A DNA stretch of 64,000 nucleotides. Origin: Amulumruptor sp947039275 (GTDB lineage Bacteria; Bacteroidota; Bacteroidia; Bacteroidales; Muribaculaceae). This document shows positions 52,742 through 60,313 of the stretch, one piece after another. The stretch is from assembly GCA_947039275.1 (NCBI GenBank), contig CAMQYL010000010.1, forward strand, positions 19,451 to 83,450, read 5' to 3'. The position numbers and the translations under genes are program-made. Under the pieces are notes generated by a model. The model searched no databases. It was not told where the DNA came from and worked only from the letters and a program-made list of their open reading frames with translations. Position 1 is the first letter of the stretch; the number at the start of each line of letters is the position of its first letter.

Positions 52742-53185
52742 ATGAAACAGGTCAAACGTAAGGATTTGATGCAGTTTGTCAGATACCTGCTGGTCGGTGT
52801 CATCAACACATTGGTCACCCTGGTAATCATTTATGTATGCAAAGGCATCATCGGCGTAAATCCTTGGGTGTCTAATTTCATCGGCTATGTAGGCGGTGTC
52901 ATCAATTCGTTTCTGTGGAACAAGCTATGGGTATTTAACAGCCACAGCCACGGATGGCAGGGTGAGGGTCTGAAATTTCTCGTAGGTTTCGCACTATGCT
53001 ACGGACTTCAGTTTGCTGCTACCTGGCTGCTGACCACTTATGTCATTTACGATGACTTCCTTGTGACGATCGCAGGGTTCTCCTTCTCGGGCTACGGTGT
53101 TGCCACAGTCATAGGAATGATGGTCTATACCATCGCCAATTTCATTTATAACCGCCTTGTCACTTTCCGTCAGATCAGCATGTGA
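52742..53185 (+). CDS. GtrA family membrane protein
   Basis: A 147-residue protein with four predicted membrane helices. The start MKQVKRKDLMQFVRYLLVGV (ATG at 52742) is chosen because QFxRYLxVGxxNTLxxxxI is the GtrA N-terminus; an earlier ATG falls in the nth coding region. Other signatures are NFIGYVGGVINSFLWNKLWVFN and the C-terminal NFIYNRLVTF. GtrA proteins act as helpers or flippases for undecaprenyl-linked sugars in cell-surface polysaccharide or teichoic acid decoration. No glycosyltransferase partner is adjacent, so the sugar is unknown. Confidence 0.9.
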   Translation: MKQVKRKDLMQFVRYLLVGVINTLVTLVIIYVCKGIIGVNPWVSNFIGYVGGVINSFLWNKLWVFNSHSHGWQGEGLKFLVGFALCYGLQFAATWLLTTYVIYDDFLVTIAGFSFSGYGVATVIGMMVYTIANFIYNRLVTFRQISM

Positions 53186-53277
53186 GACATAAAAAGTGTT
53201 AAAATGCTGATGACGTTTAGGATTCTATAAGCTTAATAATCAAATTTTTGTTTATTTTGCATGACTTAACTTACGCC

Positions 53278-54168
53278 ATGCAAAGACATCTTTTGACATT
53301 CATACTGCTCATAGCGTGCGGTATTGTGAGCCTGCGTGCATCTAACAGCATTCTCGGGGAGGCGATGGTGCTTCCCGAGGATATGTGCGAATTTGTGCGT
53401 CAGCATAATCCCGATTTTTCTATGGAGATAGCCGAAGCCTACTACGAGATAGGCTCGCGCTATGGCATACGCGGTGATGTGGCTCTGTGTCAGGCTATTA
53501 TAGAGACCGGATGGTTCAAATTTCGTGACGGTACCGCCGTCACCCCCGACCAGTATAATTTTTGCGGCTTAGGTGTCACACGTCTCGGTGTCAAGGGCAA
53601 CGCTTTCAGCTCCATACAAGAGGGTGTTACGGCTCAAATACAGCATCTCTATGCCTATGCCACCCGCAGCAGTCTGCCCGACGGCGAGGAATTGGTAGAT
53701 GCCCGCTTCAAGCTTGTCAGCCGCGGATGCGCTCCCACGTGGGAGGGATTGAGCGGACGCTGGGCTGCCAACAAGTCATATGGCAAAGACATCCTCAACC
53801 TCTACAGCAAGATGTCATCGCGCTATGCTGGCAGCAAAAAGAAAAAATCCGATAAAAAACCACAGGATAAGCATGTTGAAATCATAACCCCTGTCCAGCC
53901 GGAAATCATAGTCAACGATGAATCCCTCATGGCATCTTCATCATATGAGGGCGATAGCCGCATGCAGGTGCTTGACGGCTTGGGAATAGAGGCGGAGCCG
54001 ACACTGACATCGGAAGAATCCTCTGCTGAAGTAGTGCGCCAAGCATTCGCCAACGTCTCTGCCGACGAAGCGGATGCCTCCCATTGCCAGCCCGTATTCC
54101 CCGCCGTACCCGCCCGTCTCATCCCGTACTTCATGGAGAAAGCCACCATCCACGCCCCCGCCGACTGA
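53278..54168 (+). CDS. Exported glucosaminidase-domain protein (peptidoglycan hydrolase)
   Basis: A 296-residue protein with signal peptide MQRHLLTFILLIACGIVSLRA (start at the ATG of 53278; the earlier Met adds a non-signal prefix). Residues about 35-185 are a mannosyl-glycoprotein endo-beta-N-acetylglucosaminidase-type domain: YYEIGSRYGIRGDVALCQAIIETGWFKF carries the catalytic Glu, and DQYNFCGLGVTRLGVKGNAF is the conserved Asn/Phe motif. A Lys-rich linker (SKKKKSDKKPQDKH) and a low-complexity acidic tail follow, with no other domain. It probably cuts septal or side-wall peptidoglycan. It lies 92 bp after gtrA and may have its own weak promoter. Confidence 0.87.
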   Translation: MQRHLLTFILLIACGIVSLRASNSILGEAMVLPEDMCEFVRQHNPDFSMEIAEAYYEIGSRYGIRGDVALCQAIIETGWFKFRDGTAVTPDQYNFCGLGVTRLGVKGNAFSSIQEGVTAQIQHLYAYATRSSLPDGEELVDARFKLVSRGCAPTWEGLSGRWAANKSYGKDILNLYSKMSSRYAGSKKKKSDKKPQDKHVEIITPVQPEIIVNDESLMASSSYEGDSRMQVLDGLGIEAEPTLTSEESSAEVVRQAFANVSADEADASHCQPVFPAVPARLIPYFMEKATIHAPAD

Positions 54169-54172
54169 GGTC

Positions 54173-54248
54173 GTAGGGACATGCCGTGGCATGTCCGCTT
54201 CCCAGACGATGTGGCTATTTATGCTGACATGCCATGGCATGTCCCTAC
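54173..54248. repeat. REP-like palindrome pair G
   Basis: A 76-bp inverted repeat (left core CCGTGG, right core CCATGG) capped by GTAGG/CCTAC. It lies between the glucosaminidase stop and the barrel start, only 4 bp after the stop codon. Confidence 0.9.
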
Positions 54249-54269
54249 ATCCCAATTCATAATCACATC

Positions 54270-54941
54270 ATGATGAAATCATTAACTACAATCTTGCTAA
54301 TACTTGCTATGCCCTTACTCTCGTCAGCCGAGACTCCCCATGAACCTCAAACCCCTTCGCGTTATACCCATTCGCTCGGTGTAAAGGGCGCATTTGATCT
54401 CAACCTTCCTGGGAAATGGACTTCAACTGACCCAGATGCAGTCAACGAAAACAATTTCGGTTACGGAGGAGCGGCAGGTGTGGTCTATCGCGTGATGCGT
54501 GACCGCCATTGGTTTTTGGAGCCTGGTCTGCTTCTTTCTTACAATGACTTCGGTATAGATTTGCAAGCAGACAGTTACGTGGCATCTGCCCGGATTTCTA
54601 AATTTGACATCATCATTCCCTTGACCATCGGCTATCAGTTCGGCTTGTTTGACGACAAGCGGATGAACGTCATGACAGGATTTGAGGGCACCGTGTGTCT
54701 TGGCGGAAGCATCACCAAGCCCATTGATGAAACTGCTTACTCCCTTTTCGGCACCGACGGCATATGGCGACGCGGGGATCTCAAATGGGGTTTCGGCGCA
54801 GGTTTTGTCTTTGATAATGTGGAAATCAACGTCATGTCATATCTCGGTCTTATCAACCAACTCAAACGCTCCGACATCTCCGTCGCCCGCGTCATCCATG
54901 AAAACACAGTCCGCATCTCCCTGACCTACTACTACCAGTGA
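54270..54941 (+). CDS. Outer membrane beta-barrel protein (PorT/OMP_b-brl family)
   Basis: A 223-residue exported protein. The start at the ATG-ATG pair 54270 gives a signal peptide, MMKSLTTILLILAMPLLSSA. The mature part has the strand pattern of a small barrel (SLGVKGAFDLNL, GGAAGVVYRVMRDRHWFLEPGLLLSYND, KFDIIIPLTIGYQFG) and ends in VRISLTYYYQ. It resembles the small PorT-like barrels that are common in Bacteroidota and whose roles are mostly unknown. It is immediately downstream of REP pair G and may be expressed with the glucosaminidase. Confidence 0.84.
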   Translation: MMKSLTTILLILAMPLLSSAETPHEPQTPSRYTHSLGVKGAFDLNLPGKWTSTDPDAVNENNFGYGGAAGVVYRVMRDRHWFLEPGLLLSYNDFGIDLQADSYVASARISKFDIIIPLTIGYQFGLFDDKRMNVMTGFEGTVCLGGSITKPIDETAYSLFGTDGIWRRGDLKWGFGAGFVFDNVEINVMSYLGLINQLKRSDISVARVIHENTVRISLTYYYQ

Positions 54942-54991
54942 GATGTAACATGATGTTCAGGCTCGCAGAACGTTGCAAATCTGGAATTCAA

Positions 54992-55221
54992 GACCTCTGT
55001 TGGAGGTCAACATGTTAGGCCATGGTCATACAAACTGTAGGTTTGGCTGACCATGGTGATACCATCCCATTCCGATAAATGCCTCCATCGGAGGCACACA
55101 ACCCATGCAGGGGCTGTGCGCCACCTACAGCGGCGGAATTGGGAGCGTGACAATAACATGGGTCAGCCAATCCTAACGGATTGTATGACCCATGCCTAAT
55201 ATATGCGACCCCTCTGAGGTC
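54992..55221. repeat. Second composite nested inverted-repeat element
   Basis: Outer palindromes GACCTC-TGTTG-GAGGTC (54992-55008) and GCGACCCCTCTGAGGTCG (55206-55221). Inside lie two imperfect long arms of about 45 bp (55010-55057 with 55155-55203; shared blocks include GGTCAGCCAA and TTGTATGACC) and a central GCCTCC-ATC-GGAGGC hairpin (55081-55095). The nested plan is the same as that of 28563-28917, though the sequences differ. Confidence 0.75.
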
Positions 55222-55243
55222 GATATATCGATTTCGCTGCCGA

Positions 55244-55483
55244 ATGCAAAAAAAAATATTGCGTGAGGCGTTGCAATACCGATGGAAATTCATTAATTTT
55301 GGAATTGCATCTTCTGAAGACCACGCCAATCATCCGGACAGCTTGGAGAAGCGGCTCGCGGCAGCAGAGTCATGGGAGGGCATTGAAAAATTTTTTAGGA
55401 AAGCGTTTATCAGACGCTTGATTCTTGACAGCTCAGAACTTCGCAACTTCTATAGATCATCGTCAGGAATGAAGCAACGGTAG
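55244..55483 (+). CDS. Small ORF of doubtful status
   Basis: A possible 79-residue soluble protein (MQKKILREALQYRWKFINFG..) with no recognised family, signal peptide or promoter. It lies between two repeat elements. It could be a remnant of a larger gene or chance coding. Confidence is low. Confidence 0.22.
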   Translation: MQKKILREALQYRWKFINFGIASSEDHANHPDSLEKRLAAAESWEGIEKFFRKAFIRRLILDSSELRNFYRSSSGMKQR

Positions 55484-55551
55484 ATGCCTGTGGATATGTA
55501 TGTATCTGTCGGCCATGTGTCATATAGACATATGGATTGCTAATATTATAC

Positions 55552-55662
55552 ATATTGGCGTGGGCTTCTGCGTTGCTCGTCCTATGATGATGGGCAATGC
55601 GAAGGCCTTTGAGCTGTGGGACGAGTGACGATACAGTTCCCACGCTTTTCTTTTGCCAATAT
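55552..55662. repeat. 111-nt nested self-complementary element (possible structured RNA or MITE)
   Basis: ATATTGGC (55552-55559) pairs with GCCAATAT (55655-55662); GCGTGGG (55558-55564) with CCCACGC (55639-55645); GCTCGTCC with GGACGAGT-type bases around 55574-55626; and GCGTTGC with GCAATGC in the centre (55570-55600). T-rich TTTTCTTTT follows the CCCACGC arm. It sits 41 bp before the next gene. Confidence 0.55.
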
Positions 55663-55702
55663 TTTGACATCCCTTGGGGAACGGGATGACTGATCATTAT
55701 CT

Positions 55703-56134
55703 ATGAAAAACTTTTATCCGTTGGAAATCCCTCATGAAGCCTTTCGTACTATCAAGGGCACATGCAGCCAATATGGCGCATCTCCTCGTGAGATGGGGTT
55801 TATAATCGGAGGGGGAGCTGCCGTACCTGGCTACGAGGACCGCTACATGGTATGGACTCCAAATGAATCACACGACCATTGGGACAACCGTCTGTCGGAC
55901 GACGGCATGTATTTCATCGAGACCAATGTGGATGCCGACCGCATCCTGGCTCATATTGCCGACACGTGTAGCCGTCCATTCTTGCGCCGCATAACCTATC
56001 TCAAGCGCCGGGGCAGCGACCGATTTGAATTCGTCGGCGTATTCCAGCCCGAGCCCTCCCTCTCGCGCATAGCCCGCATGATGATATACCGTCTCGTAGA
56101 GACCCATCTACCCAAATTAGAAATCATCCCTTAA
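55703..56134 (+). CDS. Uncharacterised soluble protein
   Basis: I do not recognise this 143-residue protein. It has no signal peptide or membrane segment. Visible features: an N-terminal YPLEIPHEAFRTIKGTCSQYGASPREMGFIIGGG, a middle with WTPNESHDHWDNRLSDDGMYFIETNVDADRILAHI, and a basic-aromatic C-terminal half (RRITYLKRRGSDRFEFVGVF, MMIYRLVETHLPKLEI). Two His-Asp-Trp and Asn-rich stretches could bind metal, but I cannot show it. It ends 11 bp before the BspA-like gene, so the two may be cotranscribed. Confidence 0.7.
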   Translation: MKNFYPLEIPHEAFRTIKGTCSQYGASPREMGFIIGGGAAVPGYEDRYMVWTPNESHDHWDNRLSDDGMYFIETNVDADRILAHIADTCSRPFLRRITYLKRRGSDRFEFVGVFQPEPSLSRIARMMIYRLVETHLPKLEIIP

Positions 56135-56145
56135 AGAATCCAACC

Positions 56146-58323
56146 ATGAAAAAAATAATTTTGACTATCTGCTTCCTGTTTTCAATCTTCATCGGACTCG
56201 AGGCTCAGACATTCACCTATGGAGACCTGAAATATATTGTCAATGAAGATGGACTCTCTGCAACCGTTGCATCTAATCAGGACTTTTCGGATTATACTAT
56301 GGCAGTTCTTAATATCCCGGAAACTGTGGTTTACGAGGGTGTTTCGTTGGAGATTACTGCCATTGGTGATGGCGCATTCAACAGCAATTATGACGCTTTA
56401 TGGTCACTAATGAAAAAAGTAGTTCTTCCGTCATCGATTACGACTATCGGCAAAGAAGCGTTCTTTATGTGTCAGGGATTGGAGGTGATAAACATCCCGG
56501 AGAACACAACTTATATCGGAGAAGCTGCATTTTCGGGTTGCGTAGCGTTGAAATACGTTGATCTTCCTGATGGACTTAAAGAACTCGGAGCATCTGCGTT
56601 TGCATCCTGCACTGCCATGGAGTCCATTCATTTTCCAGCTGGACTTGAGGTTATCCAGAAGGAAACATTCCGTCATTGCGATGCCCTCACCACTATAAAA
56701 CTCCCCGATTCCCTGAAGCGGATTGAAGAAAAGGCATTTATGTTATGCCTCGGATTGAAAGAAATAGAGTGGGGGGCTGGATTAGAGTATATCGGATATG
56801 AAGCTTTTATGCAGTGTGGAGCACTTATGACTGTCAAGATTCCAGACTATGTGTCTTATGTAGGAGTCGGAGCGTTTTCTCACTGTACTAATCTGAAATC
56901 TGTAACCATCGGCACTGGATTACAGACGATAGGGTATGGAGCTTTTTTCTCTCCAGGACTAACTTCTGTGATCTATGGGGCTATTGATTGTAACTATAGG
57001 GAAAACTATCCCTATGAAATTGCTGGTGGTCAACTTGAAGTTTTCCCTCCAAGCGTCACATCTCTTACAATAAAGGAGGGTGTTTTAAACATACCGATAC
57101 GTATATTTGGTTTTTTGGAAAAGCTTGAGGAAGTGCAATTGCCGGAATCTCTTATTAGTATAGGTGAGCAAGCTTTTACTAATTGTTATGCGTTAAAATC
57201 TGTAAACTTTCCTCGGAATTTAGAAAGTGTAGGCAACTATGCTTTTCTGATGTGTGAGAGCCTTGAGACAGTGTACTATGATGCTCTTGACTGTAAAACG
57301 TCTCTTTGGATAGAGGTCGCTTCAATAGCTCCTGTTGTCAATTTGTTTATTGGAAATGAAGTCAGAAACTTGCCAGACCGTTGTTTTGCTTTGTGGAATA
57401 AAATTACGCAGGTAGTTCTTCCATCGTCTCTTGAATCAATGGGTGCGGAAGCGTTTAAATCATGTACTGCTCTTGAATCTGTTACGTTTGGAGAAAACAT
57501 TAAAAGTATAGGGGAACATGCTTTTTACAATTGTAGCAGTCTCTCTGATGTGGACTTGAGCATGACCAAGTTAACCGAGATAGGAGGACATGCATTTCAA
57601 GGGTGCGAGTCGTTCACCACTTTTACCGTGCCTGAGTCAGTCAATGCTATAGGAGAATCGTTTTTGTACGGATGTAAAAATCTTGCCACATTTAATTATA
57701 ATGCCATTGATTGTGAGGACTATAACCAGTATGCACTGTTGGGATGTAGTGTCTCTAAAGTGAATATAGGGGATAAGGTCAGGGTTATTCCGTCGCACAT
57801 GTTTTGGGACTCTCATTCTCTTGAATCCCTTGTTGTACCATCGTCAGTAGAAAGCATAGGACAATATGCTTTTAAAAATTGTGGTCTAAATGAAGTCCGT
57901 ATAGGTGATTCTGTCAAGGAAATCCAAGTGGGAGCTTTTGCTGGCAACGAGGATCTGAAATCGGTAGTGTGTGATGCCGTTATACCGCCTAAGTGTGCAT
58001 TAGGAGCATTTGATGTGACATATAATGATGATTATGATGGCTATTACATTGACATAAATCTTACAGTGCCTGACGCTTCGGCTGAAAAATATCGCGAGGC
58101 AAGTGTATGGAAATACTTTAGGACCATCAATGATGTGGAGTCATCAATTTCTGATGTGACAGCTGATGCATCTCTTTCGGATTTTGATGGCGAACAATCC
58201 ATTTCTGTCTATGACTTGACGGGTAAACTGGTCTATAAGGGTACTGTGAGGCTTATGCCGTCACTGCCGCATGGAACATTTGTGGTAAATACATTGGGCA
58301 GAACATCAAAGATGTTTAACTGA
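56146..58323 (+). CDS. BspA-like leucine-rich-repeat surface protein
   Basis: A 725-residue exported protein: signal peptide MKKIILTICFLFSIFIGLEA. Residues about 65-640 are a long string of BspA/Treponema-type LRRs of 22-24 residues, for example LPSSITTIGKEAFFMCQGLEVINIPENTTYIGEAAFSGC. About 60 residues near the C-terminus (QSISVYDLTGKLVYKGTVRL, PHGTFVVNTLGRTSKMF) resemble a secretion-sorting tail. BspA proteins bind fibronectin and other host or bacterial surfaces; the role here is likely adhesion (inference). The second half (about 57000-57900) is more AT-rich with more TTT, AAA and TAT codons than the rest of the window, which suggests transfer or a recombining repeat region. Confidence 0.9.
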   Translation: MKKIILTICFLFSIFIGLEAQTFTYGDLKYIVNEDGLSATVASNQDFSDYTMAVLNIPETVVYEGVSLEITAIGDGAFNSNYDALWSLMKKVVLPSSITTIGKEAFFMCQGLEVINIPENTTYIGEAAFSGCVALKYVDLPDGLKELGASAFASCTAMESIHFPAGLEVIQKETFRHCDALTTIKLPDSLKRIEEKAFMLCLGLKEIEWGAGLEYIGYEAFMQCGALMTVKIPDYVSYVGVGAFSHCTNLKSVTIGTGLQTIGYGAFFSPGLTSVIYGAIDCNYRENYPYEIAGGQLEVFPPSVTSLTIKEGVLNIPIRIFGFLEKLEEVQLPESLISIGEQAFTNCYALKSVNFPRNLESVGNYAFLMCESLETVYYDALDCKTSLWIEVASIAPVVNLFIGNEVRNLPDRCFALWNKITQVVLPSSLESMGAEAFKSCTALESVTFGENIKSIGEHAFYNCSSLSDVDLSMTKLTEIGGHAFQGCESFTTFTVPESVNAIGESFLYGCKNLATFNYNAIDCEDYNQYALLGCSVSKVNIGDKVRVIPSHMFWDSHSLESLVVPSSVESIGQYAFKNCGLNEVRIGDSVKEIQVGAFAGNEDLKSVVCDAVIPPKCALGAFDVTYNDDYDGYYIDINLTVPDASAEKYREASVWKYFRTINDVESSISDVTADASLSDFDGEQSISVYDLTGKLVYKGTVRLMPSLPHGTFVVNTLGRTSKMFN

Positions 58324-58375
58324 ACTATAACCAAAGTAACCAATCTATATAATCTAACTTAACCAATCTCTAATT

Positions 58376-59212
58376 ATGAAAAATTTCAATTGTAAAGTTT
58401 TTGCAATCATGTGTGGTGCCATGGGGCTGTGTCTGACTTCGTGTGGCGATGACAATGATGGACCTGCTGCAGGACCGATAAATCCGGCTCCTGTACCTGG
58501 CGGATCGGTGTCAGTCAACCCCTCAGATGTGTTTACAGCGGGCATACCTGACAAGGTAGGCGATGTGTCGGTGGTATGCGGCTCTGATGGGCTGGTGCAG
58601 TCACTCACCGATGGAGATGTGACTGTGACGTTTTCATATCCCGGTGTGAGCCGCGCGGATTCCTATGATGTGGTGATGAATGTCAATGATGGCGGAGAGA
58701 CAGGTGCTGATGTCTTCAGCATGCTGCTTAATGAGGCTGGTTTCGTACGGTATTGTCATCAGCTCAAAGGTAACGGCACGGTAGATGAATGGTGGTTTGA
58801 CTACAATGCCTCTGGTCAGCTCGTCAAGATGAAACGCACCGAGGGAGGCAATGAAATCACGGATATAGTCTATGACGGTGGTAACATCGTCAAGGTGACC
58901 ATGCGTTCTGACGACCCTGATGACGGTGGCGCGCATCTTATAGGCTATGGAACTGCACCTATCGACAATAAGGGATGCCTGATGCTCTTTGATGAGACTT
59001 TCGGCATTGACATGGACGAGATGGAATATGCCTATTTCGCAGGTCTGCTTGGAAAAGCGACCCGAAATCTCCCAACCGAAAGAACGGAGGATGACGGCGA
59101 CAGATCCACCTATGAGTGGACGCTCAACGGAGCCGCCTTACCGATCAAGCTCGTCAGCACTGACCTCCGTGACGGCGATATAGAGGAGCAGACTCTGACA
59201 TTTGAGTGGTAA
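58376..59212 (+). CDS. DUF4595-type lipoprotein
   Basis: A 278-residue lipoprotein (MKNFNCKVFAIMCGAMGLCLTSC, acylated Cys23, then GDDNDG, an acidic stretch that suits surface export). After a Pro/Gly-rich linker (about 30-45) the protein is a string of beta-hairpins with the DUF4595 pattern: DGDVTVTFSYPGVSRADSYDVVMNV, EWWFDYNASGQLVKMKRTEGGNEITDIVYDGGNIVKVTM. These repeated Y/D-rich hairpins resemble RHS/YD-like beta strands. No function is known for the family. It lies 52 bp behind the BspA-like gene and ends before a REP hairpin. Confidence 0.8.
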   Translation: MKNFNCKVFAIMCGAMGLCLTSCGDDNDGPAAGPINPAPVPGGSVSVNPSDVFTAGIPDKVGDVSVVCGSDGLVQSLTDGDVTVTFSYPGVSRADSYDVVMNVNDGGETGADVFSMLLNEAGFVRYCHQLKGNGTVDEWWFDYNASGQLVKMKRTEGGNEITDIVYDGGNIVKVTMRSDDPDDGGAHLIGYGTAPIDNKGCLMLFDETFGIDMDEMEYAYFAGLLGKATRNLPTERTEDDGDRSTYEWTLNGAALPIKLVSTDLRDGDIEEQTLTFEW

Positions 59213-59238
59213 GCCCATTTGTGGTATTGATATACCAT

Positions 59239-59267
59239 GTAGGGACATGCCGAAGGCATGTCCCTAC
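59239..59267. repeat. REP-like unit H, collapsed to a single hairpin
   Basis: GTAGGGACATGCC and its complement around a GAA loop: a perfect 13-bp stem. It lies between convergent genes (the DUF4595 lipoprotein and the NeuB-family gene), where it could end transcripts from both sides. Confidence 0.9.
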
Positions 59268-59287
59268 AACGTTATTGGAGGGGTGGA

Positions 59288-60313
59288 TTAGAGGCTGATG
59301 AGTTCGTCGGGGAGGAAGTCGCGGGGGGCTTTTTTGCCGATGACGGTGTCCCAAAGCATGGGGGAGATGCCGTTGCCTGGACGCTTGACTGTGAGGTTTT
59401 CTTCGGTCAGTAGTTCGCCTTTGGCTATCGGGCAGGCGGCTATGATGCTTTTGCGTGCTACCTCGATGTTGGGACGCTCCGCTTCGGTGACTGTTTTTTC
59501 GCCTGAGCCGAGGGCTTTCTCGATGTTGCGGATGGCGGTAACCATGGCAGTCAGCTCAGCCGGCTCTAATGATGCCCGGTGGTCAGGGCCTGGGAGAGTC
59601 TTGTCAAGGGTGAAATGTTTCTCAATGACCTTGGCTCCCATGGCGGTGGCTGCGATAGGGACTTCGATGCCGCAAGTATGGTCGCTGTAACCGACAACCC
59701 CGCATCCGATGCTTCTGAGAGCATCCATAGCTTTCAGATTCACAGCTTCCATAGGCGTAGGATACTGGGTGGTGCAATGCAGCAGTATGATATCGCGGCG
59801 CGGAATGCCACCATCTTCAAGAACAGCCACGGCTGCCTCCACCTCGTCAAGCGTTGACATTCCTGTCGACAGGATTATCTTGCCTCCTTTGGCTGCGATT
59901 TTACGCAGATAGGGGAGGTTGGTGATTTCGCCCGACGGGATTTTCCAGTAATCCATGCCGAGGTCGGCAAGGCAGTCAATCGATACCAGGTCAAAGGGGG
60001 TAGACATGAATCCTATGCCCACTTCATCGCAGAGCTGACGCAGCCCCGCATAGTCGCCCAGGGGAAGATGGATTGCGCGGCACATCTCAAGCTGGCTCTG
60101 CTCGCTCCCGGTGGTCTCCTTCTGATACTCTGCTTTGGGAGCGAAGGTGGATATGACCAGCTCCGGCACTGCGGTCTGGAATTTCACATAGTCGGCTCCA
60201 GCCTCTTTGGCTGCATAGACCATCTTGCGAGCCAGATTGAGGTCTCCGTTGTGGTTGATACCAGCCTCGGCTATTATTATGACGTGGTTACTGTCGTCAG
60301 TTGTTTTCATCAT
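59288..60313 (-). CDS. legI: NeuB-family nonulosonic acid synthase (LegI type)
   Basis: A 341-residue enzyme that condenses PEP with a 6-carbon N-acyl sugar to give a 9-carbon nonulosonic acid. N-terminal NeuB barrel (residues 1-270): IIAEAGINHNGDLNLARKM, DYVKFQTAVPELVIS, MSTPFDLVSID, KIPSGEITNLPYLR, LHCTTQYPTP and KVIEKHFTLDKTLPGPDHRASLEP, which includes the PEP/metal residues. A C-terminal SAF/antifreeze domain follows (VARKSIIAACPIAKGELLTEENLTVKRPG). It overlaps the ATP-grasp gene by 17 bp. The neighbour LegB favours legionaminate synthase over sialate synthase. The start could also be the next Met (60310). Confidence 0.88.
   Translation of the reverse strand: MMKTTDDSNHVIIIAEAGINHNGDLNLARKMVYAAKEAGADYVKFQTAVPELVISTFAPKAEYQKETTGSEQSQLEMCRAIHLPLGDYAGLRQLCDEVGIGFMSTPFDLVSIDCLADLGMDYWKIPSGEITNLPYLRKIAAKGGKIILSTGMSTLDEVEAAVAVLEDGGIPRRDIILLHCTTQYPTPMEAVNLKAMDALRSIGCGVVGYSDHTCGIEVPIAATAMGAKVIEKHFTLDKTLPGPDHRASLEPAELTAMVTAIRNIEKALGSGEKTVTEAERPNIEVARKSIIAACPIAKGELLTEENLTVKRPGNGISPMLWDTVIGKKAPRDFLPDELISL

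Larger units (their letters stand above)
54942..55702. other. Intergenic region rich in palindromes
   Basis: 761 bp that hold a composite inverted repeat (54992-55221), one weak small ORF (55244-55483) and a 111-nt self-complementary element (55552-55662). No RNA gene was recognised. Confidence 0.65.

Noticed and set aside
22946..59267. REP-like pairs as a possible CRISPR array
   Set aside because: Units are scattered singly across 36 kb, not in a regular array, and no cas gene is present.
59288..60313. Sialic acid (NeuAc) synthase assignment for the NeuB-family gene
   Set aside because: The neighbour is LegB type and no sialate genes (neuA, neuC) are present, so a legionaminate-type product is more likely, though not proven.
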